Notes: generated by a model not told the origin, from the letters alone. Positions 1 through 11,734 are shown, numbered from the stretch's first letter. The stretch is 64,000 bases of DNA from Adenophora triphylla var. japonica (GCA_022495995.1 JAFEMH010002449.1:1-64000), one strand, 5' to 3'. Program-made: numbers and translations.

Positions 1-359
1 ATGATACGATTTTCTATTTGGCTACCGATATGAAAAAGCCAGGAACTGTATCAATTATTCTAAAACAACGTTGGTTTATTAGTATTTTTAGAAGTATATA
101 TACTAATTTATATACATTACATATTTAATCACATTTTTCATTTACTTATCTAACTATGCATGCTAAAATAAAGTATGCATTACTTGATAAGGTAGTTAAC
201 TAATAACTTACTAATTTGTTACATATTTACATGTCTTTGTGTCTTAACACTTTAAAAGTTTACATTTTTGTTAGATTTTTTTTTTAAATAGGCAAGGATG
301 GAAAAGCATAAAAAAGATGAAATAGTACAACAATGGTAATACCTTTAAAAACCGAAAAA

Positions 360-505
360 ATTGAACCGATTTCAAACCGAAAAGCGAAACACCGAACCGA
401 TTAAAAACCAAACTTAAACGATTTTGAAATTCAATAAACCGAAAGTGTTCGGTACAGTATCGATTTTATTTCAAAACCAAACCGTACCGTGCACACCACT
501 ATTCT
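360..505. mobile_element. hAT-like subterminal-repeat fossil, right end
   Basis: AT-rich stretch packed with degenerate AACCGA/CGGTT words, ending in CCGTGCACACCACTA. The reverse complement of that end (TAGTGGTGTGCACGG) resembles plant Ac/hAT terminal inverted repeats, which start TAGRGGTGNGCA. No left end, target duplication or transposase was found. The assignment is an inference from end sequence and word composition. Confidence 0.3.
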
Positions 506-663
506 TTACAGTATAGTAGTATCTTTAGTTTTGACTTTAGTTTTTTTTTTTTTTTTTTAAGGGACGGTCTTAGAGTAATTGAAAATGATATGAATTTACT
601 TGGAGTGGATGAAAGTATGGTGTTGAAGAGGCCGGAGTGGAGGGCAAAAATTCATGTGGGGGG

Positions 664-890
664 TTGATTTTTTTATTTTTTATTTTTTATTTTTTATTTT
701 TATTTTTATTTTTATTTTTATTTTTATTTTTATTTTTATTTTTATTTTTATTTTTATTTTTATTTTTATTTTTATTTTTATTTTTATTTTTATTTTTATT
801 TTTATTTTTATTTTTATTTTTATTTTTATTTTTATTTTTATTTTTATTTTTATTTTTATTTTTATTTTTATTTTTATTTTTATTTTTTTT
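664..890. repeat. (TTTTTA)n hexanucleotide microsatellite
   Basis: About 30 almost perfect copies of TTTTTA, bordered by less regular T-rich sequence running to about 960. Two overlapping open frames across it encode only Phe/Leu or Phe/Ile repeats and are artefacts of the repeat. It lies directly upstream of a SINE tail. Confidence 0.95.
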
Positions 891-988
891 ATTATTATTA
901 TTTTTATTTATTTATTATTTTTTTATTATTTTTTTAATTTAATTTAATTTTTTTATTTATTTTTTTATCACGATAACATATGAGGATT

Positions 989-1047
989 CATGTTAGCCGA
1001 CCCCAAATTATTTTGGGACTAAGGCTTTGTTGTTGTTGTTGTTGTTG
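989..1047 (+). mobile_element. SINE 3' end (Angio-domain) with TTG tail
   Basis: The segment reads TTAGCCGACCCC, a short stem-loop around AAATTATTTT, then GGGACTAAGGCTTTG followed by five TTG repeats. This is the conserved 3' Angio-domain and tail of many plant SINEs (Au-like). No polymerase III A and B boxes are visible upstream, where the T5A microsatellite lies, so the copy is 5'-truncated or its head is unrecognisable. Confidence 0.65.
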
Positions 1048-1140
1048 ACGGTCTTAGTTTCCAAACATTCAAACATAACTAATGTATATACATTTATTGT
1101 ATATATATATAAATTATACACTATAAATTTTTTTATATAA

Positions 1141-1291
1141 ATAATTGGTACGATTTGGTCCAAACCGTGATTAAAATTCCTAAGAACCAGGACTGAACCA
1201 ATCTATCGGTTCTATAAAATTTTAGAACCAGGACCGAATCACATGATTGGTTTGGTTCAATCTGATTCCGGAAAAAACTTGCACACCCCTA
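1141..1291. mobile_element. hAT-like fossil, right terminus
   Basis: GGTTC/GAACC-rich sequence ending in CTTGCACACCCCTA, whose reverse complement TAGGGGTGTGCAAG is a typical plant hAT terminal inverted repeat. The adjoining base 1292 begins recognisable PMD-gene sequence, so the hAT element probably landed in that gene. The matching left end was not located with confidence. Confidence 0.45.
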
Positions 1292-1755
1292 GTGGGAGAT
1301 ACATCAACTTCAATAGGTTATTAATTGAATCTGACATAATATATGACCTCAATCATAGGAAAATAGAAGCTCGAGTATACGTCTCAATAATAAACTGGAA
1401 AGCCCTATTGGAAGCTTCTTGAAGTCATATAATTGATATAGAACCCATCTAATAGACCACTACGACATTTCATGTCTAAAACCCATCTAATAGACCACGT
1501 ACGACATTTCATGTCTGAGGCAGATGGTACAATTCCAAGTAACTTTCGACATATCTCAGCTTATTCCCTAAGTCCCCTAGTAGTTTATTAACTAATCACA
1601 ACATGTCCATCTATAGGAAGGCCATATAACATACCAATATCCTCAAATGTGATTGTCATCTCCCCTACAAGTAAATGCAAGGTGTGGTCTCCAAATGCCA
1701 TCTCCCGATCAAAGCACCTGTCAAATGCCAATCGTTTTTTAAATGACCAAATTTA

Positions 1756-2213
1756 TGATGACAAATCGAAGCCTTGAGATAATGACCAAACGGAAAAAAC
1801 AATAATTCAATGGGTTACAAACCCTGGATAAAAGCAAAGCCTCAGCTTTTCCCTTTATTTTTTTATTCAATAATCAACAAGTCTAACCCTAATTAAAATC
1901 CAAATATTGTTTAAATACTCACACAAATCCCTAATTACAAAACCCTATTGAAACGCATGAGAAATTACAAAAATAATCATACTTAAATATTTCACAAAAT
2001 AAAAATGGTCAAAATAAAAGAAGCTGTAAAAATACTAGATCCAACAGTGCTCGGGCGAGCACCCACCATGCCTCGGGCGAGCAAGCCCCAACAGAAACTT
2101 TTCATCAAAAATCAACCTATGCAAAAATCAACCTATGCTCGGGCGAGTCAAGCTCCCTGCTCGGCCTAGCAGTTGCTGTAGCTCCAGATTTTAATCTCTT
2201 TGACCCTACATCA
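1756..2213 (-). repeat. 3' LTR of the small LTR element
   Basis: Direct-repeat partner of 3076-3514, with boundaries TGATGACAAAT and CTACATCA. It shares the recurrent GCTCGGGCGAGCA words with its partner. The 19-bp length difference comes from small indels. Confidence 0.85.
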
Positions 2214-2475
2214 TCATCCCCTCCTTTGAAAAGACCCGACCCCGAGTAAACATCCTCAACAGGAATTGTACCCTTAACTCGTCGACGAACAGAATATTTA
2301 TTATTGTCTTTTACCAAATCCATCCAATCCGCCCAACAATATGTAACAAAATCATCAATTAACGATTTCTTGATACTTGATAGTTTGTTGGTGAAAAATC
2401 TGACCTGATAACAACCAACCAAAAGGATCTTCATACAGAATAAAACACTTAACGAATCCAAAATTCCTCGACAAT

Positions 2476-3019
2476 TCATCCGATGGAAATTTTGAACAAG
2501 GTGTTTTTGGATCTTTCGAGTATTGACCTTTTCAATTGACAAATATCACAGGCACAAATATCATAAATAGGAGGTTTTGACCAATCAATAAATTGATCAA
2601 AACTGTTTGATAAATAAAAAGGTGATGATAGATCATCAAAAACCCTTTCAACAGTAACGATAGATAATGGGACGCAAAATACACCATGATGTGCCATACC
2701 TTCAATCCCCGGACTCTCGATATCTATATCGATATCCCTAGAAGGATCTGCCGTATTCCTTAACCCAAGTTCTTGATCCCAATTGAAGGGAGTGACCCCT
2801 TCTTGAAACTCCATGTCCTCAGATAATACCTCTGAATCTGAACCCATAGCCGGTGGATGCATCATGGCCCCTTCCACGTATGCCTGAAAATTCTGGAGTT
2901 GTTGAATCTACTTTCACATTTCGTCTACCTCCCACGTAGGTCACATTTGCAATGATGATCATCTTGATTGAAATTCGCTCCACGATCCCTTCCACAAACA
3001 TATCTTCTGCCATGAACAC
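2476..3019 (-). pseudogene. gag-like fragment of the small LTR element
   Basis: Two overlapping minus-strand frames (3019-2819 and 2877-2476) encode an acidic polypeptide including SSPFYLSNSFDQF and DWSKPPIYD. A closely related DWNKPPIYDEE motif occurs in the second relic at 9608-9871, so the two elements belong to related families. The frame is broken between the segments and no protease follows. Function is inferred from position just inside the 5' LTR. Confidence 0.5.
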
Positions 3020-3075
3020 TACGCCCTCGTTCGGCCATCAATATCGATACCCTCATCCAGGAATCTGATACCAAA

Positions 3076-3514
3076 TGATGACAAATTGAAGCCTTGAGAT
3101 AATGACCGATCGAAAAAAAACAATAATTCAATGGGTTACAAACCCTGGATAAAAGCAAAGCCTCAACTTTTTTCTTTATTTTCTTTATTCAATAATCAAC
3201 AAGTGTAACCCTAATTAAAATCAAAATATTGTTTAAATACTCACACAAAACCCAAATTTCAAAACCCTACTGAAACGTACGAGAAATTACAAAAATAACG
3301 CTACTTAAATATTTCTCAAAATAAAATCGTTAAAATAAAAGCAGCTGTAAAAACACCAGATTCGACAGTGCTCGGGCGAGCACCCACCATGCCTCGGGCT
3401 TGCCCCAACATAAACTTTTCATCAAAAATCAACCCATGCTTGGGCGAGTCAAGCTCCCTGCTCGGCCGAGCAGTTGCTGTAGCTCCAGATTTTAATCTCT
3501 TTGGCCCTGCATCA
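3076..3514 (-). repeat. 5' LTR of the small LTR element
   Basis: Direct-repeat partner of 1756-2213. It is the 5' LTR for the minus-strand element because the tRNA-Met primer-binding site lies next to its inner edge at 3061-3073. Confidence 0.85.
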
Positions 3515-3781
3515 ATTTGTATGCTTCATAAAATCCAACATCTAAAAATTTCCGCTTTATCCTCCAATCCAACTCCTTTGAAAGCTCATCTTATACTCTG
3601 AACCTCTTGTTGAGCCCAAATATATTGCGATCGATGTGATGTCAATGAAGATGGATCTATTGGCTCATAATCAACAAAAGGTTTCTGATCATGTTAATTC
3701 ATCTGAAACACACAAACATAATAGTCAAATTTCTTAAAACAAAAACAAAATGTGTTATCTTTTTATATATATAGATATATA

Positions 3782-4068
3782 CTCCCTCCGTCCCATGTCA
3801 ATGGACACCAACTTTATGGGTGTGGAAATTAAGGAAAAGTAAGAGAGAGAAAAAGTGAAAGAAAATGTTGTGAGTATGAAGAATTAAATAGGAGAGAGAA
3901 TGAGTGGGAGGAATAGTTAGGAGAGAGAATGTTGTGAGTGTAAAAGTGAAGTAGGAGAGAGAATGAGTGGAGAGAATAGTGAATATTCTTTTCCATTTTG
4001 GGCAGTGTCCATTCACGTGGGACGTCCCAAAAAGGAAATAAGTGTCCATTCACGTGGGACAGAGGGAG
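3782..4068. mobile_element. Stowaway MITE
   Basis: 287 bp bounded by TA dinucleotides (3780-3781, 4069-4070). The terminal repeats CTCCCTCCGTCCCATGTCA and CTCCCTCTGTCCCACGTGA (reverse complement of the right end) are near-identical. An inner copy of the right terminus (GTCCATTCACGTGGGAC) is duplicated. The middle is rich in GAGAGAATGAGTGG repeats. Confidence 0.9.
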
Positions 4069-4089
4069 TATACACTAAATTTAACTTTC

Positions 4090-7000
4090 ATTGAGAAAAC
4101 CAAACTACCTGAAATTGTCAATGGCCAGAAACTAGTTGTTACCTTTAGTGTTAACAACACCAACGATAACACACCAATTAACACACACACTAAACCAAAA
4201 ATAGATAAGTATAAAATTGAGTTTGCAGCGGAATAAAAATGCAAGAATTAATTTTCTCAAGTTATATAATATATAGCTTGAGTGTGTGCCCTTAGGCGAA
4301 TACTTTCTATTCAATATAGGGATTAAGTATAAAAGCCGAAAGTTTCCTATCTCTAATACAACATAGATCAAAGAAATTAAATAGAAACAAAGCACGAAAT
4401 TCTATTCTAGACACGACCTTCAAAACGTGATAGAGTGTCAAAATATTTTTGTGGGAGAGAGGATCTTTAGGAACCGAGGAATACTTTGCTCTCTTGTGTT
4501 GGATGTGTGTGTTTGTTCGATCTTAGTTCAAAGTGTCTTCATCCATACACATTTTTGGCCTTAGCAATGCTTGAAGGCTACTCAATAACAGCCTTGTCAT
4601 GTCTTGATGAGTGGGAGAGATTCTTGAGCAAGAATGAGTCCATCTTCCATGTTTGTAGCAACCGTGAACTTGGTCCCCAAGCCGTGCTTCAAACCCTTGT
4701 ACTCTTGTGCTCTTCCAGCCTTGTACTCTTCAAATAATCAACAACAACCCTTTGAAGGAGTCTTGACAATTCTCAATATCTTCACTCAAACATTCCACTT
4801 TTCTAGCTTCTTTTCTCTACTTAATTATAACCTGCAAATGGATTTACAACATACATATATAGAACAGATATTATTAGGACATTATGATAAAAATAATCAT
4901 GAAAGAAATGTGCAACTATTCAAGGATCTACGTTCTGGTAACACAGAACGGATGCTGTCAGCACATGTGATAACACCAACACATATGGTAACACCACCTC
5001 TACTCAGCACTTGTGGTAACACCACATTCTGAACTAACAAACTACCACTTAGTTGTACATTTCTTTTCAAACATCCAAGTGCCTTTAACTGCAAAATATA
5101 TTAGCCAAAGCACTATAACACATATCCAATAAGTAGTTAACTCCCCCTTAATCTAAGGGATTTAACTACAAACAAGATTTACCGAATTACTAATTAATTA
5201 AAACCAAGTACTGTTTTCAAACCAAAATTAAGTTTTCCAAACCAACTAGCAATTTAAATTGGAGATAAATCAAGTTTTTAAAATCCAAACATCATCCAAA
5301 ACTAAATAAAACCAGAGTATTAAAGTTTTAAACAAAAATACCACATATTTTAAACTTTTAAAGAAACCACCATAAGAGAAATTGTTCAAACTAGCCAAAA
5401 ATCACAACCATGAAGTAAAAATATCAACCTTCATGCATTGACAACATCAACCTTCAAGCTTCACTCTTCTTCTTGATCATCATCCTCCTGTTCCTCTTGT
5501 TCATTACTCTGCTCAGCACTTTTCTCAGTATCAGTGGCAACACCAGCATCAACATACACACTTAGACCAGCACTAGCTCCAGCACTTGAAGAACTTACTC
5601 TCCCTATTTAAGAAGAAATCATCTATAAAAGCTTTTGTGTCCTGTTTCATCTCAGACCACTTAAAAGCCATTTCATTCTTTCCACAAGTTTATGTAGGAA
5701 GGGAAGCACTGCTGTCTTTGTTATTGTAGGAGAAGAACCATGTAGCAAGGTGAACACATTTACCAATACACTTTCAGCAGCAGTCTCTGCAAGAAACTTT
5801 TGTGTATCTGTGGCAACACTAAGAGTAACATTAGGAGGAACATTTGAACTAGCATCCTGAATAGGCAGAGTAACACTTGGTCTAGCATCCATCGATTTAT
5901 CCCATGGAAGGTCCAAACTGAGGATCAACCACATAGATCTCAAGTTCAGTATTGTACCTCTCAGACGCCTCAACAGGGAATTTTTGATACTTTTAACACT
6001 TGAAAATTAACAAAGGGTAAAGGAAAAATGCAATCTTATCCTTTCTACCCCAAGTAGCCAAATGTTTGAAAATCAATCTCCCAAGATTTATTCTATAACT
6101 ATTAGCCAACTTGTACAACACCTTAGCTTGCTTAAAGGTGACATACTGTTCAAACTAGGAATTTCATCCTGAGTGATTAATTTTTGCTCAGATTTGGAAT
6201 TGATGTTGACCTTCTGATGTGCATTGCTTATAAGAGCATGATCAATAATATCTTGTTGAGTGTAGGATGTGTATGATGTTTCTTGAGCAACAAGTTTCAT
6301 AGTTTGAGAATAGATGGAATAGGTAGGATTTTAAATTATTCCCTCCCGTTCATAAGCCTCAAGTTTGCCAAAATATTGTTCCATAGTCACTGAGCTCCAG
6401 TTTGCTCCTTCTCTTATAAGTAACACAACTTTCTCATACTCTGGTGATATATTGGAGTATATTTTGAGGCGTAGATCTTGTTATTCAAATATCTTTCCAT
6501 GATCATCAATGGATCCAACTAGGTCCTCAAATCTTGGTCTGACAGCACTGAATTTCTCACCATGGTAGAATTTGATGTTGTCAAGTTGACTAAGGAAATT
6601 ATACAGGTTATGAGTTCTAACGCTAGAGTGTTTAGTGAACTTGGTGTGTATAAGTTCTGATGTAGATTTTGCTGATTCTTCTTTGGCATTTTCTTGTGCT
6701 AATGAGTCATTCACACTCTTTTAGAGTATGTTTTTAACTTTTGGATTAGCTCCAATTAATTATCTTTCAGCATCAGCCAATGTTTCGGGGATTTGACCCT
6801 ATTTAGTCCTCCATTATTGTCTGCTTGGGTGGGTAAGGCACTTCATTATGCAAAACATACCAAATTCAAATGTTGTTATCATCAAGGTAAGTTTTAATAT
6901 TAGATGAATAAATTTCAAAAGAACCACAGTCATCAATGTGGGAAATGTCTTTATCATTATTTCTTCTTGGTTGAGGCATGGTGAGTTTTATTGGATCCTT

Positions 7001-9010
7001 CACAATTTGTTAGACTTTGATATGGTGAAGACAAGCTCAGATACCAATTGAAAAGTTTTGTTTGCTATTAATATAGATTAACAAATTTAGGCAAACGAGA
7101 CCTTTAAGGCTTTGATGTCAGAATTAGTGTGATTAAGAGAGATTAAGTTTAGGCAGCAAAGATAACACTAAAACAAACAAGTAAATAAATAATTAGTATA
7201 AGCCATTGTGTACGTGTGTGTAAGTGTGTAAACAAACTTGAGACACGAGATGTAAAGTGGTTCAGAGCAAAATCTTTCTCATACGTCCACCCTTACTACC
7301 CTTGATAAGTGAGATCAATGCATTATAATCTTCTTCCTAAGATATAAAGATATTGATAAGGAAAGTTCCTGAAATCCATTTTCTTAATTGGAACTTCTAT
7401 TAAAACTTCTTATTCCAAAATAATTTTACAAAAAGAAAAAGAAAAATAGGACAAGATTAAATCAAACCGTGGAAGGGTGTAATGGGTTGGGTTTCAACAA
7501 TTAACTGTAAAAGGTTTAAGGTAGGTAAGAGGTAAGGTTAAAGATGGGTTAAAGGTTGATAGCAAGGTTGTTTTGAGTTACCAGATTGTCGCTTTAGTTT
7601 ATATATGGCATCAATATATCTGTTGGATGAAGGGGACAAGATGTAGTTGCAGTAAATGAAGTAGGTTGGTCTTTGTGATTTGTTGACTTAGAGATTGGTC
7701 AATATTTTGACTGGCATGTGGTTGGTGATGATAATTTTCTGATGATGTGGCATGCCAGGGTAAAGGTTATTGTTGAGGTCTGCAGTTTGTTTGCCTTTGC
7801 TGTTTAGCTTGTCTCTACTATCTAGCATTGTTTATTGTCTTTCCTTTGCAGTGTGATTGTTGTTTGCTGTCAAGGCTTGTGCTTAAGTCTTGGGGGTTTG
7901 TTGTTGAAATGGGTTAAGAAGAAGTCTTGATTTCTCAAGGATGGTTGATGCCGAAAAAATGGAGAAGACATAGGAGGAAATAGAAGTGAACACTTTGAAA
8001 TTGTCACTTTGGCATGTAAGCAAGTGTATAAAAAGGTTGATAGCACAACCGATAACACTTACGGTAACACACACTATAGAATTTAAAAGCTTGGGTTTGT
8101 AAAATAAACAATTTTTGCAGTGGAAGAAAAAGCATAAACACAAGAAATAATTTTCTCAAGTTATATAATTATATAACTTGAGGGTGCCGCTTAGGCAAGA
8201 TCTTATATTCACAATGATATGATTACAAGACCGAAGTTGTTCCCTATCTATATAACAATGAAGAACTAGAAACTAAGATCATTTACAAAGTTCTATCCTA
8301 GCCACGACACAATCAAGTCCCAAGACGTTGAAGGTGGAAAATATTTTGTGGGAGGAAGAACCTAAAAGAGCCGAGGAGTAAAAAATCTTTTCTTGTACAA
8401 GTTGTGTGTGTGATACTCGACATATTGTGCTTGTCTACACACTTGCTATTTATAGCCTTCAAATACTTGGAGGATACGCTTGATAACAAATTTCTTGAAC
8501 CGGGATAGGATAGGGTGGGGATGTTGTTGAGCTTGAAGCGGTCAATCCCACGAAAGTTGCAACCGCACATCTTTGTGCTCAAGTCTTTGCTTCAACCTCT
8601 TGTACCCACGTACTCTCTTATGTTTGTACTATCTGTTTGTTCAGCCATAATCCCTTTGAACAGGTCTTCCCACGTGGTTCTTCAGTTCACAAGAGTTATG
8701 CATAAATCTCTTTTATACGTAACTCTCCATTTGACTCGTTCCACCACCTTTGTAGCTTTAACTCCTCGTGGTTATTTCCTGTAAATAAGACTAACAACAA
8801 ACCTATATATTGCAAGTATAGATTATACATTAATACAATATAACCTATGTAAGAAATGTCCAACTAATAAAGTCAGTCGTGTTAGGTAACACCTTAAAAG
8901 TGCTGTCACTACTTGTGATAACACCTTCATCGAACAACACTTAGAGAGTATTGACAGCACTAGTGGTAATACCACTCAACTGCACTCACAAACACTTTTA
9001 GGGTAAACAA
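4090..9010 (-). mobile_element. Decayed gag-only LTR retrotransposon
   Basis: Diverged direct repeats (about 4090-5143 and 8000-9010 are alignable, sharing the blocks TTTTCTCAAGTTATATAAT and CCGAGGA) flank gag-like coding DNA on the minus strand. A primer-binding site TTGGTATCTGAGCT (minus, 7034-7047) directly precedes an LTR start TGAAAAG at 7049. A purine tract AGATTAAGGGGGAG (minus, 5144-5157) sits next to the left LTR. The right LTR would therefore be about 1.95 kb. The left one lacks its outer part, where the Stowaway and the PMD relic now lie. No RT or integrase is present. Confidence 0.6.
5460..6990 (-). pseudogene. gag-like polyprotein relic
   Basis: The frame begins just after the primer-binding site with MPQPRRNNDKDISHID and continues through broken segments. 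Among them are SELIHTKFTKHSSVRT and FYHGEKFSAVRPRFEDL (6714-6481), SNISPEYEKVVLLIREG and MEQYFGKLEAYE (about 6480-6350), a stretch at 6300-6088, one at 5973-5647, and an acidic tail rich in E/Q/D near 5470. The MEQYFGKLEAYE-type segment resembles the gag of Ty1/copia-type non-autonomous elements. Several stops and frameshifts are present. No zinc knuckle or enzymatic domain was seen. Confidence 0.5.
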
Positions 9011-9119
9011 CTCAGTGTTCAGTGTTCAAAGGAAGCCACCTACGAATATGAGTCAAACCACTACCCAAAGACACCCAACCTAATGGATAAGATATTAATA
9101 ATCCATCTTCTTAACAAGT

Positions 9120-10398
9120 CAAAGACTCATTATTTTTTTATAAACTCAACTCTATCTTCCTATTACAATTACATAAGTAGGGTATTTATAGAAACCTTGA
9201 AACATTGCTTAAAGTTAGGATAAACAATAAATTAATTATAAGAATTAAAGAAAGAAGGCCTAGAAATATGAAAAAGCCAAAAGCCTTGGCAAAATTCGGA
9301 TGTAGTTGTCCTTGCGCGCAACACTTAGTAAAAAGATCATGACTCCTAGTTAACTACCCGAATACCCTTGAAGTGACACCAAAATCTGGTTCTTTATTAT
9401 TTTGGACAACGACATTTTTATCAACTTTTTAAATAGTTTTTGAGCTGAATACCAACCATGTCAATAAAGAATATGAAGTACATATAGTAGTAGGGTCCTT
9501 TCCCTTATCATTCTCCCCTAGTTGGAGAAAATTCATCCTTGAATTTTAACGTGACGGAGAATCTTCCCAACACCAAATTTATGTGACATAAATATTTCAT
9601 GTTTTTCTCATGCAAAGGAAAATGAATCTTGCTTTAAACTTCTTCCATTATGAAACCAAAATTCTAAAAATGTAAACAAATTTACCTCCAGATAATTGTC
9701 TCCATAAATGTCGATGGACTTTTCGATCTCTTCATCGATGATTGATTCTTCATCGTATATTGGAGGTTTATTCCAATCAACAACCGCTTCTTCGCTTGTT
9801 GAAAAAGTAAATGGCCAAGCAAGATTTTTCGAAATCTCCTCGTCATAAACCTTTTGGAACATAAGGTTCAACCGATAATTAAATCAATGAGATGTCTTTT
9901 CAGTCGACACCTCGTCAAAAGTGTGATTGAAAAGGGAGTTCTTCTCACGATCACTTGTTGTTCACAACTTTGAATCACGACAAAAATCATCATATTCCAA
10001 AGTCTCATAGCGTATTATTATTATTTTTTATAAACTCAACTCTATCTTCCTATTACAATTACATAAGTAGGGTATTTATAAAAATTTTGGAACATCCCTC
10101 AAAGTTAGAATAAACTAAAAATTAATTATAAGAACGTAAGAAGGCCTAGAAACATGAAATAGCCAAAAGTCTTGGCAATATTCAGATATAGATGTCATTG
10201 TGTGCAACACTTAGTAAAATGATCATAATTCCTTCTAGATAATTACCAGAATACCCTTGGAGTGAGCCCAAATCTGGTTATTTTATTATTTTGGACAACG
10301 ACATTTTTACCAACCTTTTCAATAGTTCTTGGGCTGAATACCAACCATGTCAATAAAGAATATGAAGTACATATAGAGGGGGGTCCTTTCCCGTGTCA
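9120..10398 (-). mobile_element. Second small LTR retrotransposon relic
   Basis: Direct repeats at about 9120-9510 and 9998-10398 (shared block ATAAACTCAACTCTATCTTC and many others) flank 490 bp. On the minus strand the LTR begins TGATAAGGGAAAGG, preceded by the purine tract TAGGGGAGAA (9511-9520). A clear primer-binding site and target duplication could not be found. The outer LTR edge is uncertain by about 15 bp. The interior keeps one gag-like frame. Confidence 0.65.
9608..9871 (-). pseudogene. gag-like fragment of the second small LTR relic
   Basis: An 87-codon minus-strand frame includes DWNKPPIYDEE, which parallels DWSKPPIYD in the element at 1756-3514. It is acidic, with no other recognisable domain, and is the only coding remnant between the two LTRs. 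Confidence 0.4.
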
Positions 10399-11630
10399 AT
10401 GGTTATGCATCCTTGTTTGATTTATGTCAAGGTTTACTGTCGAAACTTGTGTTCGAGTAGCAGTTTGCTCATCTAGGTTTATTTAAGGTTTGGCTAATTG
10501 AATTTACATGAGATGGAACATTTCTTTATCAAAATTCTTGTCACTTACTTGATTAGTTATGATTTATCAAAGTTAGGGCCTAACAAATATGTACACAAGG
10601 TAGAAAGTTTAGGAGACAAATCCCTATTGTGTTTTCTATACAAGTCTTCAATGTTTTATCACAGAACTTTTTTGTAATTAAAACAGGAATAACCCCTTAA
10701 GACTTTGTGAGAGGTATGACATCTACGATTAGTTAAAAATAATTTCTACCCAAGTTAGTAGCGTGCGTTTATCTGAAAAATCATAATAATCGAAGTCACA
10801 CTAGCTCGGGACGGCCGTAGTTAAAAAGCTGCTGCTTATAAAATTGAGAGATATTATTGTACGAGATGTAAAGATGATGATGTATATAGAAAGAAGTCTT
10901 TCCATATAAAGAATGACAAGAACCTAAGACTACTGGAATAATTAAGCCCCGTACCTCCTAATAGATTAATTAGTTGTCAATATATATAATAGCTTAATAT
11001 AACTCTTGAGATAATTTGAAGGTTAATGAGTGCTTATATAATAGAGTTTCTGTCTTCATCCAGCTAGAAAAATTCGTACAAGAGTGTAACCCTTAATGTT
11101 TTGACTTAGTAATACAGTAGGTGTGTGTGACATATACAGTTTTGGGCTGTATTGCTGTAATATTTGGATTCTTTGTTTTACCTCATCGTATATATGTCGG
11201 ACACTTTATTTGTGTCCCTTAAAATGATATATTTGATTACTTAAGGACGAAAATTTGAATATTCACTCGGGGACTCGGGGACGGGGAGGGATAAAGTACT
11301 TAATTTCATTCATGAACTTCTTCCTAACTCTGCGTTGAGGCTAACACGCTTTTACAGCTGCTTCCTCTCCCAAGAGAAACTCAGAAATCGAATCATATCT
11401 TAATAAATAAATCACTTAATTTTCAAAATTTGTGCACATTAGTAATAAAAGAGATTCATACTTACTGTCATATATGATAATTGAATTTAAATATTAAAAT
11501 GGGATCCTTTAGGATATACAATAAGACCAAGCTACTATTCCTAATCCCAGATGCGGAAAACTGGATATTCCTAATTTAACTGTTGGGAATCTCCACTAGC
11601 TCTTTTTTGCAGAATGTCAACCCTCTAAAT
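10399..11630. other. Intergenic sequence upstream of NRT2
   Basis: AT-rich single-copy-looking DNA without a supported gene, terminal repeat or LTR. It should contain the distal promoter of the nitrate transporter. I could not assign a nitrate-response element by eye. Confidence 0.5.
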
Positions 11631-11633
11631 TCC

Positions 11634-11643
11634 TATTTATAAA
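11634..11643 (+). promoter_or_regulatory. TATA box of the NRT2 gene
   Basis: TATTTATAAA lies about 90 bp upstream of the NRT2 start codon. It is followed by a C/T-rich stretch suited to a transcription start near 11665-11680, giving a short leader of about 60 nt. Confidence 0.6.
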
Positions 11644-11734
11644 CCCTAATCACATTCTCTTAATCTCATTCCTCCCAACACCTCATAAACATTCATTTTC
11701 TAGAGCTGAGAGGAACCAAAAAAATAAATAAAAA

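Larger units (their letters stand above)
1756..3514 (-). mobile_element. Small non-autonomous LTR retrotransposon inside the PMD relic
   Basis: Two direct repeats of about 450 bp (1756-2213 and 3076-3514), both starting TGATGACAAAT and ending CATCA, flank 860 bp of internal DNA. On the minus strand the primer-binding site TGGTATCAGATTC (3061-3073, 2 nt from the LTR) matches the initiator tRNA-Met type. The polypurine tract AAAGGAGGGGATGA (2214-2227) abuts the other LTR. Flanks are ATTTA and ATTTG, a 5-bp target duplication with one change. The interior encodes only broken gag-like frames, with no protease, RT or integrase. Its size suggests a TRIM/LARD-like deletion derivative that moved in trans. 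Confidence 0.85.
1293..3690 (-). pseudogene. Plant mobile domain (PMD) gene relic, split by an LTR element
   Basis: The minus-strand translation, in pieces, matches PMD / 'serine/threonine phosphatase 7 long form'-like proteins. 3690-3515 gives IDPSSLTSHRSQYIW and KRKFLDVGFYEAYK. 1755-1600 gives HLTGALIGRW and, after one frameshift, HTLHLLVGEMTITFEDIG then MLYGLPIDGH. About 1420-1295 gives YTRASIF and NNLLKLMYLPLV. The order and spacing match the family (DPSVL..HRS, RWRPETHTFHLPxGEMTxTLxD, GLPxDG, YxRAYI, LPLL). The two halves are separated exactly by the LTR element at 1756-3514. Several stops and frameshifts make it non-functional. PMD genes are often themselves transposon-borne, so this may be a MULE or gypsy remnant rather than a host gene. 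Within it, 1443-1517 holds a tandem duplication of about 37 bp. Confidence 0.7.

Noticed and set aside
637..947. Two overlapping open frames of about 100 codons encoding Phe/Leu and Phe/Ile repeats
   Set aside because: They are translations of the TTTTTA microsatellite with no independent coding evidence.
4486..5032. Plus-strand open frames of 83 and 132 codons
   Set aside because: They lie in the LTR-like repeat of a minus-strand element, and the homologous region near 8500 does not preserve the frame.
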